From positions 810,358 to 874,357 of the forward strand of contig NZ_REEZ01000001.1 of NCBI RefSeq assembly GCF_003990445.1: a stretch of 64,000 nt of DNA, in the 5' to 3' direction. Shown piece by piece: positions 16,184 to 24,845 of the stretch (its first letter is position 1; every line of letters begins with the position of its first letter). The notes under the pieces were generated by a model that had not been told where the DNA came from, did not search any database, and saw nothing but the letters and a program-made list of their open reading frames with translations. The DNA is from Pararhodobacter zhoushanensis. Lineage in GTDB: Bacteria; Pseudomonadota; Alphaproteobacteria; Rhodobacterales; Rhodobacteraceae. A program made the translations under genes and the position numbers.

Positions 16184-17971
16184 TCAGGCTTCTATATTCG
16201 ACAGCACATAGGTTCCGGGTGCAGGCTCCATTGCCGAATCACCCAGAGGGCGAGCAGAAATCAGCTTGCCCGACCGACTGCGCAGCCACTCTTCCCAGCG
16301 GGGCCACCACGAGCCTTGATGGTACTCGGACTGCGCCCGCCACGCGTCGGCATCGCCATCGACCGGCGCGTCCGAGGTATAGTGGCCGTATTTCTTCTTG
16401 TTCGGCGGGTTGATGATCCCGGCGATATGGCCCGACTCGGACAGGATGAAGGTCTTGTTTGTCGACCCCATCTGCCCCACGCCCCGAAAGCTTGAGCGCC
16501 AGGCGGCGATATGGTCCGTCTCGCAGGCAATGGCGCACAGCGGGACTTTCACCCCTGAGATATGCAGCTTTTCGCCCAGCAGCTCGAACCCGCCGTCGCA
16601 CAGTTCGTTGCGCTGGCACAGCGCGCGCAGGTATTCGACCGTCATGCGGCCGGGCAGATTGGTGCCGTCACCGTTCCAATACAGCAGATCGAAGGCGGGC
16701 GGAGCTTCGCCCATCATGTAACTGCGGATCGCGGGCGCGTAGATCAGGTCATTCGAGCGCAGATAGCTGAACGTCTTGGTCATGTAATACGAGCGCAGAT
16801 AGCCCGAGAGCTTCGCCTCGGCCTCGATCCCGTCGACGAAATCATCGTCAAGAAAGACCCCCACCTCGCCCTGATCCGAGAAATCGGTGAGCGTGGTAAA
16901 GAAGGTCGCGGACTTGATCGACTTGTCCTTGCGCTTGTCCATCAGCGCCAGCGTCAGGCTGAGCGTGGTGCCCGCGATGCAATAGCCGATCACGTTGATC
17001 GCCTTGACGCTGCACAGCTCTTTCACCTTGCCGATGGCTTCCAGATAGCCCTCTTCGACATAGGTGTCCAAGCCGACATCGCCAAAGCTGGCATCCGGGT
17101 TCACCCAGCTGACCACGAACAGTGTATAGCCCTGATCGACGATCCACTTGATCAGGCTGTTCTGGGGTTTCAGATCCATGATGTAGAATTTGTTGATCCA
17201 CGGCGGGAAGATCAGCAATGGCGTTTCGTGGACCTTTTCGGTCGTCGGTTTGTACTGGATCAGCTCGAACATGCGGTTGCGGTAGACCACCGCACCCTCG
17301 GTCGTGCCGATATTGCCGCCGACCTTGAACGCGTCGCGGTCGGCGAGCGTGACCAGCAGATCGCCCTTGTTGGCCTCGATGTCGCGCACGAGGTTCTCCA
17401 AGCCTTTGACCAGGCTCTCGCCCTCGGTCTCGACCGCTTTCATCAGCGCGTCTGGGTTGGTGCCCAGAAAATTGGTCGGCGCCATCATGTCGATGATCTG
17501 CTTGCCGAAATACTCCAGCCGCCGCTTTTCGCGCGGCTCGATGGCGTCGAGTTCATCAATTGCCGACTGAATCGCCGCCGAGGACAGCATGTACTGCTGC
17601 TTGATGTAGTTGAAATAGGGGTGCGTCTTCCACAGCGGATTGGTGAAACGCTTGTCGTCGGGGGTGTGATCCTCGGGCGCGGAAAGCTGACCGGCGCGCA
17701 GGGCCTCTTGGGCTTCGACGAAATGTTTGAGCGTCTTGCCCCAATAGCCGACCTGTTGCTCAAGGATCTTGGACGGGTTCTGCACCATCTCGGTCCAGTA
17801 GGCCGAGGCCGCCTTCATATAAAGCGAAGGATCGGGCGCTTGCAGGTCCGGGCGCTGCGGGCTCTGCTGGGCAAACCCCGCAATCAGACGTTGTGTCAGC
17901 GTCTCGATGCGCGCCAGATTGGCGTTCAGGGCCTCAAGTCCCTCTGAATTTTCGTATTCAGAAGTTGCCAT
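16184..17971 (-). CDS. phaC: Class I polyhydroxyalkanoate synthase
   Basis: 595 residues. It polymerises 3-hydroxybutyryl-CoA at the granule surface. The lipase-like box GYCIAGTTLS holds the nucleophile Cys (about residue 325). The general-base Asp lies in CETDHIAAWRS and the His in LSESGHIAGIINPP. The N-terminal domain (PSLYMKAASAYWTEMVQNPSKI) and PLLIFPPWINKFYIMDL are typical of class I PhaC. ATG 17971 fits the expected length. It is divergent from phaZ, with a PhaR-type site in the 127-base gap, and its stop lies 18 bases before the phaP operators. Confidence 0.97.
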   Translation of the reverse strand: MATSEYENSEGLEALNANLARIETLTQRLIAGFAQQSPQRPDLQAPDPSLYMKAASAYWTEMVQNPSKILEQQVGYWGKTLKHFVEAQEALRAGQLSAPEDHTPDDKRFTNPLWKTHPYFNYIKQQYMLSSAAIQSAIDELDAIEPREKRRLEYFGKQIIDMMAPTNFLGTNPDALMKAVETEGESLVKGLENLVRDIEANKGDLLVTLADRDAFKVGGNIGTTEGAVVYRNRMFELIQYKPTTEKVHETPLLIFPPWINKFYIMDLKPQNSLIKWIVDQGYTLFVVSWVNPDASFGDVGLDTYVEEGYLEAIGKVKELCSVKAINVIGYCIAGTTLSLTLALMDKRKDKSIKSATFFTTLTDFSDQGEVGVFLDDDFVDGIEAEAKLSGYLRSYYMTKTFSYLRSNDLIYAPAIRSYMMGEAPPAFDLLYWNGDGTNLPGRMTVEYLRALCQRNELCDGGFELLGEKLHISGVKVPLCAIACETDHIAAWRSSFRGVGQMGSTNKTFILSESGHIAGIINPPNKKKYGHYTSDAPVDGDADAWRAQSEYHQGSWWPRWEEWLRSRSGKLISARPLGDSAMEPAPGTYVLSNIEA

Positions 17972-17994
17972 TGTATGTCTCCCCCCCTAAACTA

Positions 17995-18008
17995 CTGCAG
18001 TGCAGCAT
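17995..18008. promoter_or_regulatory. PhaR-type operator between phaC and phaZ
   Basis: CTGCAGTGCAGCAT, read on the minus strand as ATGCTGCACTGCAG, matches the two sites upstream of phaP at the conserved ATGCTGC...GCAG positions. It sits 24 bases upstream of the phaC start in the shared divergent region and could control both genes. Confidence 0.65.
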
Positions 18009-18098
18009 AGTTCAGCTTGTCTGACAGCATAGCCCGGCGCCAACAGTGTTGAAACCCCGGAAACTGTGCAGACATCCGGCGAAATCGCGGAGATTCCG

Positions 18099-19388
18099 AT
18101 GAAGCAGATGGCGACATACGACCTGATGGAGACGATGCGGAACACCAACGAATGGCTTGGTGCCTCTGCGCGTGCGATGGCGTCATATCCGGTGTTTGGC
18201 ATGGTTCCAAACCCGATGGTCGAAATGATTGCGGCCTGGGGCAAAGTCACCGAACGCAGCTTTGCCCGGATGGTGACCAAACCGGCCTGGGGCATCGGCT
18301 CGGTTGTCGGTGAAGATGGCCGCGACCACATGGTCGAAACCAAGGTCGAAATCGCGCGCCCCTTTGGTGATCTGGTTCGCTTTCATATCCCCAACCGTCC
18401 CGAAAAAGCCCGCCGCATCCTGCTCTGCGCACCGATGTCGGGCCATTACGCGACACTGGTGCGCTCGACCGTGACCAGCCTGTTGCCCGACGCCGAGCTG
18501 TGGGTCACCGACTGGCACAACGCCCGCGACATTCCGGTGTCCGCTGGCAAGTTCGATGTCGAAGACTACACCCAGTATCTTGTCGATTTCATGAAGCACC
18601 TCGGCCCTGACACCCATGTCATCGCCGTGTGCCAACCCGCCCCGCTGGCGCTGGCCGCAACGGCGATGCTGGCCGAGGAAAGCCCCGACGCCCAGCCCCT
18701 GACGCTGACGCTGATCGGCGGTCCTATCGATCCCGACGCCGCCGCTACCGACGTGACGGATTTCGGGCGCCGCGTGACCATGGGACAACTGGAAGACATG
18801 GCGATCCAGCGCGTCGGCTTCAAATATGCGGGCGTGGGCCGTCTGGTCTATCCGGGTCTGTTGCAGCTGGCCGGGTTCCTGTCGATGAACCTTGACCGCC
18901 ACACACAGGCGTTCACCGACAAGATCACCGCCGCCGCGCGGGGTGAGGACAGCGAGAGCGATCAACACAACCGCTTCTACGACGAATACCTCGCCGTGAT
19001 GGACATGACGGCCGAGTTTTACCTGTCGACAGTCGAACGCATCTTCAAGAACGGTGAGATCGCCAAGAACGCCTTTGAAGTGAACGGCAAGATGGTCGAC
19101 ATCGGCAAGATCACCAATGTCGCCGTCAAGGTTGTCGAAGGCTCCAAGGATGACATCTCGGCCCCCGGCCAATGCCTCGCCGCGCTGGCGCTGCTGACCG
19201 GCCTGCCGGACGAGTTGAAAGCGCAGCATCTTGAGGAAGGCGCAGGCCATTACGGCATCTTCGCCGGGTCGAGCTGGCGCAACAACATCCGCCCGCTGGT
19301 GTTCAACTTCATGGACACCCATGCCGAGCGCAAGGCCAAGAAAACCAAGGCGGAACCGGCTGTTAAACTGGCAGCCTCGAACTCTTGA
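18099..19388 (+). CDS. phaZ: Intracellular polyhydroxybutyrate depolymerase
   Basis: 429 residues from ATG 18099. It mobilises granule PHB to 3-hydroxybutyrate oligomers. The nucleophile motif is HVIAVCQPAPLALAA, the cysteine 'lipase-like' box of i-PHB depolymerases, near residue 175. PMSGHYATLVRSTV, DWHNARDIPVSAGKFDV and the C-terminal GAGHYGIFAGSSWR with the catalytic His also fit the family. GGAG lies 6 bases upstream of the chosen ATG. An in-frame start 33 bases earlier and one 9 bases later are possible. Divergent from phaC. The C-terminal tail is Lys-rich, as often seen in granule-bound proteins. Confidence 0.94.
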   Translation: MKQMATYDLMETMRNTNEWLGASARAMASYPVFGMVPNPMVEMIAAWGKVTERSFARMVTKPAWGIGSVVGEDGRDHMVETKVEIARPFGDLVRFHIPNRPEKARRILLCAPMSGHYATLVRSTVTSLLPDAELWVTDWHNARDIPVSAGKFDVEDYTQYLVDFMKHLGPDTHVIAVCQPAPLALAATAMLAEESPDAQPLTLTLIGGPIDPDAAATDVTDFGRRVTMGQLEDMAIQRVGFKYAGVGRLVYPGLLQLAGFLSMNLDRHTQAFTDKITAAARGEDSESDQHNRFYDEYLAVMDMTAEFYLSTVERIFKNGEIAKNAFEVNGKMVDIGKITNVAVKVVEGSKDDISAPGQCLAALALLTGLPDELKAQHLEEGAGHYGIFAGSSWRNNIRPLVFNFMDTHAERKAKKTKAEPAVKLAASNS

Positions 19389-19410
19389 TTGACGGCTTGA
19401 GTTGAACACA

Positions 19411-19438
19411 CGGCCCTGCCCCTGCGGCGGGGCCGTTT
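19411..19438 (+). terminator. Rho-independent terminator after phaZ
   Basis: CGGCCCTGCC / GGCGGGGCCG forms a 10-bp stem with one mismatch and a 5-base loop, followed by TTT on the plus strand, 22 bases past the phaZ stop. Confidence 0.75.
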
Positions 19439-19443
19439 GCGTT

Positions 19444-19863
19444 TCAGCCAAAGCCCGCCTCGGCTTTGCCGGGCGACAGTCTGAGCAGCCGCGAGTCCTG
19501 CACCGCCGCCGTGCGGTGCTGCGCGGCCTTTTGGTAGTCAGCGTCACGGATCATGTCGATGAAGGCTTGGCCGGTTGGATACACGGCGATGAAGGCCTTG
19601 TCCCACAGCTCGGTCTGGGGACCGATCAGCATCAGCTCAGGCTTCCCGCTCCACAGGATGTGCCCGCCCAAACGCTGGAAAACCGGCCCGCTTTCACGGG
19701 CATAGGCGGCATAGGCCTCAGCCCCCGTCGCTTGCCGCCCGTCGTCGTAAACCGCCTGTTCGCGCAGGCGGACGAGGTTGAGCATATGGATCGGCTGGTC
19801 GCGCGGCAGATCCTTGAACAGGGCGAACCGGGCGCGGTCGGGGTTGGTGTGTTCTGTGTCCAT
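19444..19863 (-). CDS. DUF1330 domain-containing protein
   Basis: 139 residues. PIHMLNLVRLREQAVYDDGRQ, TGAEAYAAYARESGPVFQRLGG and the later AVYPTGQAFIDMIRDADYQKA are the hallmarks of the DUF1330 ferredoxin-like (dimeric alpha/beta barrel) fold. Family members are small cytoplasmic proteins of mostly unknown role. The last residues of the family domain, QKAAQHRTAAVQDSRLLRL, are intact. It stands alone between the convergent phaZ and the exonuclease gene end, with 38 bases to the latter. Confidence 0.88.
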   Translation of the reverse strand: MDTEHTNPDRARFALFKDLPRDQPIHMLNLVRLREQAVYDDGRQATGAEAYAAYARESGPVFQRLGGHILWSGKPELMLIGPQTELWDKAFIAVYPTGQAFIDMIRDADYQKAAQHRTAAVQDSRLLRLSPGKAEAGFG

Positions 19864-19901
19864 CGCGCCAGCCTAGTCCCCGCCCCCCGGCCCGCGCAAG
19901 C

Positions 19902-21983
19902 TCAGGCGTTGAGATCCTTGAGCAACCGCCCGTGCTTGCGCACCTCGGCCACCACCTGTCCGAACGTCTCGAACCCGCGTGCGCGCAGCATCGGCACCAG
20001 CTTCAGGAATGCCTCAGCCGTCGCCACCGTGTCGCCGATGGCGGTGTGGCGCGCCTCATCGGGGATGGTGATCCCCAGCCGGGCGGTCAGCGCGTCGAGC
20101 GAATGCTGTTCCAGCTGGCCGTAAACCACCGCCGACAGCAGCACCGTATCCAGAATCGGATGGTCGAACACGTGCCCGATCGCCGCCTCTTGCCGGCGCA
20201 GAAAGGCCATATCGAACGGGGCGTTATGGGCCAGCAGCACGGCACCTTGGGCAAACTTATGAAACTGCCGCCCGGCCTCGATCACATCCGGCGCGCCGAC
20301 GACCATGCTGTCGGTGATCCCATGCACATCGGTCGAGGATGGCGGGATCGGGCGACCGGGGTCGACGAGCGTGTCGAACACCTCACTCTCAACCCGCCGC
20401 CCGTTCACCAGCCGCACCGCCGCAATCTGCACGATGGCATCGCCAGCGGGGTTGAGGCCCGTGGTTTCGGTGTCGAAGACCACGACCGTCAGATCTTCAA
20501 GCCGCGTGTCCGCGACTGCGGCGGTGCGGGCCTTTGACAGCAGGTCGAAATCATAGACCACAGCGCGGCTGATCGGCGGCGGGCGGCGACCGGCCCGGCG
20601 GGCGGCGCGGATCGGCATGACCACCGCGTTGCAGCCGTCGCCGCTTTCGGGCCACGCCTCGGTCCCATGCGCCAGCAACACCGCGCGCGCCGTCAGCTCG
20701 CCGGTGTCGCGGCCCAGCGTTCCCGCCAGCCAGCTGTCCAGCCGCCCCACCGACAGCGGCGCGCCCTGCCAGCACAAGCGCATCACCGCGCCGGGGCCAT
20801 CCTCTTCCTCGATCTCGATACGGAAGGCGCGCGCCAGCCCCTCACCGGCGATGCGCCCCGCCAGCCATGCCCAGAACGCCACGATCTCGAACCCGTCGAG
20901 CTGCACGATAAGGTCAAGGCTTTCGGTCTCCAACGCCAGCCCGTCCGCCTGAAACCGCCCCTTGAGCCCGTCGAGCAGATCGCCCGAGCGCGTATTACCC
21001 AAGGGTCGCCAGTCGGTCTGGATCGCGTCATAGCGCGCGCCAAGCTCGGTGACGGCTTCGGTCAAGGCCGCTACCTCAGACAGCAGCGCGGTGCGCAGAT
21101 CGGGCGCGTCGCCGTCGCCTTCCAGCTCGGCCATCACACCGATCACCGTCTGCAAATTCGCCGCCGGACGGCGCACACGGTCGAACACATCGGCCAGCAA
21201 TGCGTCGCGGCTGGTGTGGGCGGCGATGTCGGCGGTCACGTCGCGCAGGGTCAGCACATAACCGGGTGCGACACCCTCTTCGCGCCGCCTGAGCACGCGC
21301 ATCCGCCCGGCCAACAGCCGTGTCCCGTTCGCCGTGGCGCAGAGCAGGTCCGAGGCCATGTCAGGATCGCCCGCCCCGGCCAAGCGGTCATAGGCGTGAC
21401 GGATCGGGCCTTCGCGCAGATAATCCAGCAGGTTACGGTCCAGCCCGGGCGCGGTGCCACCACCGAGAATATCCACCGCCTGCCCATTGTAGAACGCCAG
21501 CTGATGCTCGGCGGAACACAGCAGCACGGCGACGGGGACATCGGCCAGCAACGTCTCAAGCCGCGCCTTTTCCGCCGCCAGCCGTGTGGTCTCGCGCGCG
21601 ACGGATTCAGCCAGCGCACTGCGGGTTTCGATCAGTGCGCGGGTGACGGCCTCGGCCGCGGGGGCCAGATCGCCCAGATACCGCGCGCCGCGCGCCTCAG
21701 TCTCCAGCCCGTGCCCGATCCCGGCGTGTGCGCGCGCGCGGATGGCCGAGGCGAGTTGATCGATCGCCCGCGCGACATGGGTGTCGAACAGAAACCAAAC
21801 CCAGACCACCAGCCCGACAATCGCGAACCCGGCGACCAGTGCGCCCTGCACCACCTCGGGTGCGGCGCTGCCTGAATGGCGCAGCGCCACCCACAGCCCG
21901 GCCCCCACAGCCGCCACCGCCCCCAGCGCCAGCAGCGCAAAGAACAGCAGGATCCGCAGGCGCAGGCTTAGGCGGTCAAGCAT
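19902..21983 (-). CDS. Membrane PAS sensor fused to DnaQ-type 3'-5' exonuclease
   Basis: 693 residues. Two N-terminal membrane helices (about 8-32 and 44-68) are followed by a HAMP-like linker, a PAS domain (about 145-265: TLLADVPVAVLLCSAEHQLA, VLTLRDVTADIAAH) and a HisKA-like helix DRVRRPAANLQTV. In that helix the usual phospho-acceptor His is replaced by Asp, so autophosphorylation looks lost. A degenerate ATPase-like region follows. The C-terminus (about 505-675) is a DEDDh exonuclease: VVFDTETTGLNPAGDAIVQ, HNAPFDMAFL and HTAIGDTVATAEAF supply the acidic residues and His. The start overlaps the response-regulator gene by 8 bases. Similar proteins sit beside acetate symporters across Proteobacteria. 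Confidence 0.85.
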   Translation of the reverse strand: MLDRLSLRLRILLFFALLALGAVAAVGAGLWVALRHSGSAAPEVVQGALVAGFAIVGLVVWVWFLFDTHVARAIDQLASAIRARAHAGIGHGLETEARGARYLGDLAPAAEAVTRALIETRSALAESVARETTRLAAEKARLETLLADVPVAVLLCSAEHQLAFYNGQAVDILGGGTAPGLDRNLLDYLREGPIRHAYDRLAGAGDPDMASDLLCATANGTRLLAGRMRVLRRREEGVAPGYVLTLRDVTADIAAHTSRDALLADVFDRVRRPAANLQTVIGVMAELEGDGDAPDLRTALLSEVAALTEAVTELGARYDAIQTDWRPLGNTRSGDLLDGLKGRFQADGLALETESLDLIVQLDGFEIVAFWAWLAGRIAGEGLARAFRIEIEEEDGPGAVMRLCWQGAPLSVGRLDSWLAGTLGRDTGELTARAVLLAHGTEAWPESGDGCNAVVMPIRAARRAGRRPPPISRAVVYDFDLLSKARTAAVADTRLEDLTVVVFDTETTGLNPAGDAIVQIAAVRLVNGRRVESEVFDTLVDPGRPIPPSSTDVHGITDSMVVGAPDVIEAGRQFHKFAQGAVLLAHNAPFDMAFLRRQEAAIGHVFDHPILDTVLLSAVVYGQLEQHSLDALTARLGITIPDEARHTAIGDTVATAEAFLKLVPMLRARGFETFGQVVAEVRKHGRLLKDLNA

Positions 21984-22407
21984 GCCGGGCGGCACCCGGT
22001 GGCGGCGTCTCAAGCGCGGGTTCCCCAGCCAGTATGCGCCGGACCTCCGCTCTTAAAACCTTCAATTCAAACGGTTTCGAGATAAACCCGTCCGCCCCCA
22101 TCGCCAACCCCTTGCGCCGCTCCATCGCCGAGCCACGGGCGGTCATCATCAGGATCTTCACCCCGTTCAGGCCGGGGTCCATACGCACGTTCTGGCAGAT
22201 CTCATAGCCCGATACCTCGGGCAGCATGACATCCAGCAGCACCAGATCGGGTTGCGTCTTGCGGATCAGCTCGACTGCGCCCGCGCCGGTGGCGATGCGG
22301 GTCTGGTCATAGCCTTCGCGGGTCATCAGATAGTCCAGCGCGATGGCGATGTTGTCCTCGTCCTCGACGACCAGAATACGCTTACGCGCCGCTTGCTCGC
22401 CCATCAT
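21976..22407 (-). CDS. Single-domain response regulator (receiver only)
   Basis: 143 residues from ATG 22407. It is a complete receiver domain: acidic pair in ILVVEDEDN, phospho-acceptor Asp in PDLVLLDVMLPEVSG, Thr in ILMMTARG and the invariant Lys in GFISKPFEL. There is no output domain; a short Pro-rich tail ends the protein. GAGGAGG precedes the double ATG (22407/22404), so the exact start is off by at most one codon. It overlaps both neighbours: 26 bases with the membrane-protein gene and 8 with the sensor-exonuclease gene. Coupled translation and a joint signalling role are likely. Confidence 0.9.
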   Translation of the reverse strand: MMGEQAARKRILVVEDEDNIAIALDYLMTREGYDQTRIATGAGAVELIRKTQPDLVLLDVMLPEVSGYEICQNVRMDPGLNGVKILMMTARGSAMERRKGLAMGADGFISKPFELKVLRAEVRRILAGEPALETPPPGAARHA

Positions 22408-22936
22408 TCCCCTCCTCGACCGCCGCGCAGGCCGTGCGCAGAACCGGGTTGTCAGCCTCCAGCGGAAACCACTCGGCCCCCTCAAGCGTTCCGTCGCCAT
22501 TCATCGCGACGCCCTCGACCACATCGGCACGGGCGTTGTTGACGCAATCGTAGATCACCACCACGCCCCGCGTCGGCTCCCAGCGGCCGATGAACACCAC
22601 TTGCGTCATCACCATACCGGGCTGGTCGGGGTGCGTACGCGTCTCGGCCAGATTGATCGCCGTCATCCGCGTGACCTGCGGCCAGATGTAGGTCCAGGGC
22701 CGGTAGAACACCGCCTCGCCATTCTCGCTGGCCAGCGTCAGTTGCGGCTGCGCCTCAATCGTGCGCGTGGGCCATGTGTATTCGGCCCAGATGGTAAACG
22801 CGACCATCCCGAAGGCGACCGTCGCCGGATAGATCCAGCGGTCAATACGGTTGCGCAGGATCAGCCGGTTGACCAGCAGCACGATCCCCATCAGGCCGAA
22901 CCCCGTAGCCAGTGATCCGACGAAGTCGATCAGCAT
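22382..22936 (-). CDS. Small membrane-anchored protein of unknown function
   Basis: 184 residues with two N-terminal hydrophobic segments (about 4-22, FVGSLATGFGLMGIVLLVN, and 36-52, YPATVAFGMVAFTIWAE) and a soluble remainder (about 60-184) that would lie in the periplasm or cytoplasm depending on topology. I do not recognise a named domain. Two Cys (in VIYDCVNNA and RTACAAVEE) could pair in the periplasm. It lies between the DUF294 gene (15 bases) and the response-regulator gene (26-base overlap), which ties it to that signalling operon. Confidence 0.75.
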   Translation of the reverse strand: MLIDFVGSLATGFGLMGIVLLVNRLILRNRIDRWIYPATVAFGMVAFTIWAEYTWPTRTIEAQPQLTLASENGEAVFYRPWTYIWPQVTRMTAINLAETRTHPDQPGMVMTQVVFIGRWEPTRGVVVIYDCVNNARADVVEGVAMNGDGTLEGAEWFPLEADNPVLRTACAAVEEGNDGRASGA

Positions 22937-22951
22937 TCAGCCTCTCCCCAT

Positions 22952-24775
22952 TTATCCCAGTGCGCCGCTGCGGTGTCCCAGCGCCGATTGCATTGTGCGC
23001 ACGACGACGAAGGCGTCGCGCAGGTGGCTGCGTTCAAAATCCGACAGATCAGAGGGCGCCAGAAAATTGTCCGGTTTGCGCCCGGCCTTGACCAGCGCGG
23101 CCTGATTTTCCAGCCGCAGGCGGGCGATCAGGTCATAGGCCTCGATCAGATCGCGCGCGCCTGAGACCGAGACGATGCCGACCGCCTCGGCTGCCTCGAT
23201 CCGGGCGCGGGTGTTAACCTCGGTCAGTTGCCCCGACAGCGCATAGATCCGCGCGATGTCGGTGACCGGCACGACGCCGTTGTGCTTCATGTCGATGTGG
23301 TTCTTGTGCTCGCCCGAGCGGATCGTGGCGAAACCGCGCAGCAGGCCCAAGGGCGGCTGGTGCTTGAGCGCGTTGGAAATCATGTGGGCGACGAAAATTG
23401 AGTTCTTGGCGGCCTTGGCCAGCGTCTCGTCCTGCAGGTCGCGAAACAGCGAGACCGTGCCGCCGATGGGCCGCAGGTCGAACATGACCGAGGCCAGCAT
23501 CTGCGCCTCGGGGCTGGGGGTGTCGATCCAGCCTTGGAAATACTGCCGCCAGACGCGCTTGGGCTGGCACCAGCGGTCCGCCGTGGCCATCATGTCGCCG
23601 GGGCAATAGACATAGCCTGCCTTGTCCAGCCCGTCGGACACATAGGTCGCCAAGGCTTTGAAATAGAGCCGGTCTTCCGCCGTCGCGGCATCGTCGAGGA
23701 TCAGACAATTGTCCTGATCCGACACGCCGGTCTGTTCCTGCCGCCCCTGAGAGCCGCAGGCGAGCCACAGGTAGGGCACCGGCGGTGGGCCCAGCTTGGC
23801 CTCGGCCAGTTTCAGCAGGCGGCGGGTAACGGTGTCGGCTATATCGGTGATCAGTCGCGTGACCACCTCATGCGCGTTGTTGGCCGCCACCAGATGCATC
23901 AGCAGGCGCGGAATGCGGGCGGTGACCTCGGCCATTTCCTGCGGCGTTTCGCAACTGGCCGCGTCGCGGACCAGTTGGGCCGAGCTGACGGCCTGAAAGC
24001 GCGTCAGGTCGGTCTGCGTGACCATGCCCTTGAGCGTGCCGTCCTGCACCACCGGCAGATGGCCGACGCGGCGTTCCAGCATCGTGTGCAGGATGTCCGA
24101 GCCCAGCGCATCGGGCGTCAGGGTCAGCGGATCGCGGGTCATGATCGTGCCCAGCGGCGTATCGCCGGACAGGCCATCGGCCAGCACGCGCTCGGTCAGG
24201 TCGCGGGTGGTGACCAGCCCCAGAAGCGTCTGCTCGCGGGTGACGGCGATGCTGCTGATGTGCCGTTCGCGCATCAGCTGCGCGGCTTGAGTGACGGTTG
24301 CCTCGGGCGGCAGCGCCACCGGGGTGCGCGCCATCAGGTCGGCGACCTTGAGCGTGGTCAGATCCGTGCCCCGCGTCTCGATGGGCCGCGAGCGGTTGAA
24401 GAACCGCTCGAACGAGGGGGCGGTGGCGATCAGGTGGCGCAACTCGGCGGCGGGAAGGACCAACACGACCGAGGGCACAACGGCGCTGGCCGTGGTCATC
24501 GCCAGCCCGTCGCGCAGCAAGCCCCGCTCGCCGAAGGAATTGCGCGGACCAAGGATCGACACCAAAGCGCCGTTGCGGTCGCTGACCTCGACCGAGCCGC
24601 GCTTGATCAGGTACAGGCCCAGGATCGGCTCGCCGACGGCGTAGATCTGATCCCCGGCAAGATATTCCCTGCGGCCAAAAGAGCGGGCGACGCGCGTCAG
24701 CTCGTCTCGCGGCAGGCTGTCATAAGGGTGCACGGACTCGAGGAAGGCGAGGATCGTTTCGATCTGGCTATCCAT
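22952..24775 (-). CDS. cNMP-binding / CBS-pair / DUF294 nucleotidyltransferase-like protein
   Basis: 607 residues in four parts: a cyclic-nucleotide-binding-like domain (about 15-120, GDQIYAVGEPILGLYLIKRG, SFGERGLLRD), a CBS pair (about 148-270, MARTPVALPPEATVTQAAQL, GTIMTRDPLTLTP), a DUF294 nucleotidyltransferase-like core (about 335-400, ACGSQGRQEQTGVSDQDN with acidic DQD) and a C-terminal helical domain. The fold resembles the GlnD/glutamine adenylyltransferase superfamily, so it may modify a protein in response to adenine nucleotides. It is encoded 70 bases downstream of the SSS symporter and fits the known pairing of DUF294 proteins with DUF4212/acetate-type transporters. Confidence 0.9.
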   Translation of the reverse strand: MDSQIETILAFLESVHPYDSLPRDELTRVARSFGRREYLAGDQIYAVGEPILGLYLIKRGSVEVSDRNGALVSILGPRNSFGERGLLRDGLAMTTASAVVPSVVLVLPAAELRHLIATAPSFERFFNRSRPIETRGTDLTTLKVADLMARTPVALPPEATVTQAAQLMRERHISSIAVTREQTLLGLVTTRDLTERVLADGLSGDTPLGTIMTRDPLTLTPDALGSDILHTMLERRVGHLPVVQDGTLKGMVTQTDLTRFQAVSSAQLVRDAASCETPQEMAEVTARIPRLLMHLVAANNAHEVVTRLITDIADTVTRRLLKLAEAKLGPPPVPYLWLACGSQGRQEQTGVSDQDNCLILDDAATAEDRLYFKALATYVSDGLDKAGYVYCPGDMMATADRWCQPKRVWRQYFQGWIDTPSPEAQMLASVMFDLRPIGGTVSLFRDLQDETLAKAAKNSIFVAHMISNALKHQPPLGLLRGFATIRSGEHKNHIDMKHNGVVPVTDIARIYALSGQLTEVNTRARIEAAEAVGIVSVSGARDLIEAYDLIARLRLENQAALVKAGRKPDNFLAPSDLSDFERSHLRDAFVVVRTMQSALGHRSGALG

Positions 24776-24845
24776 GGCTGCACCCGACTGCGAGAGAGGG
24801 TGGAGGGGCGCAAAGGCGCGCCCCTCCGGTTGGTTTGCTCAGGTC

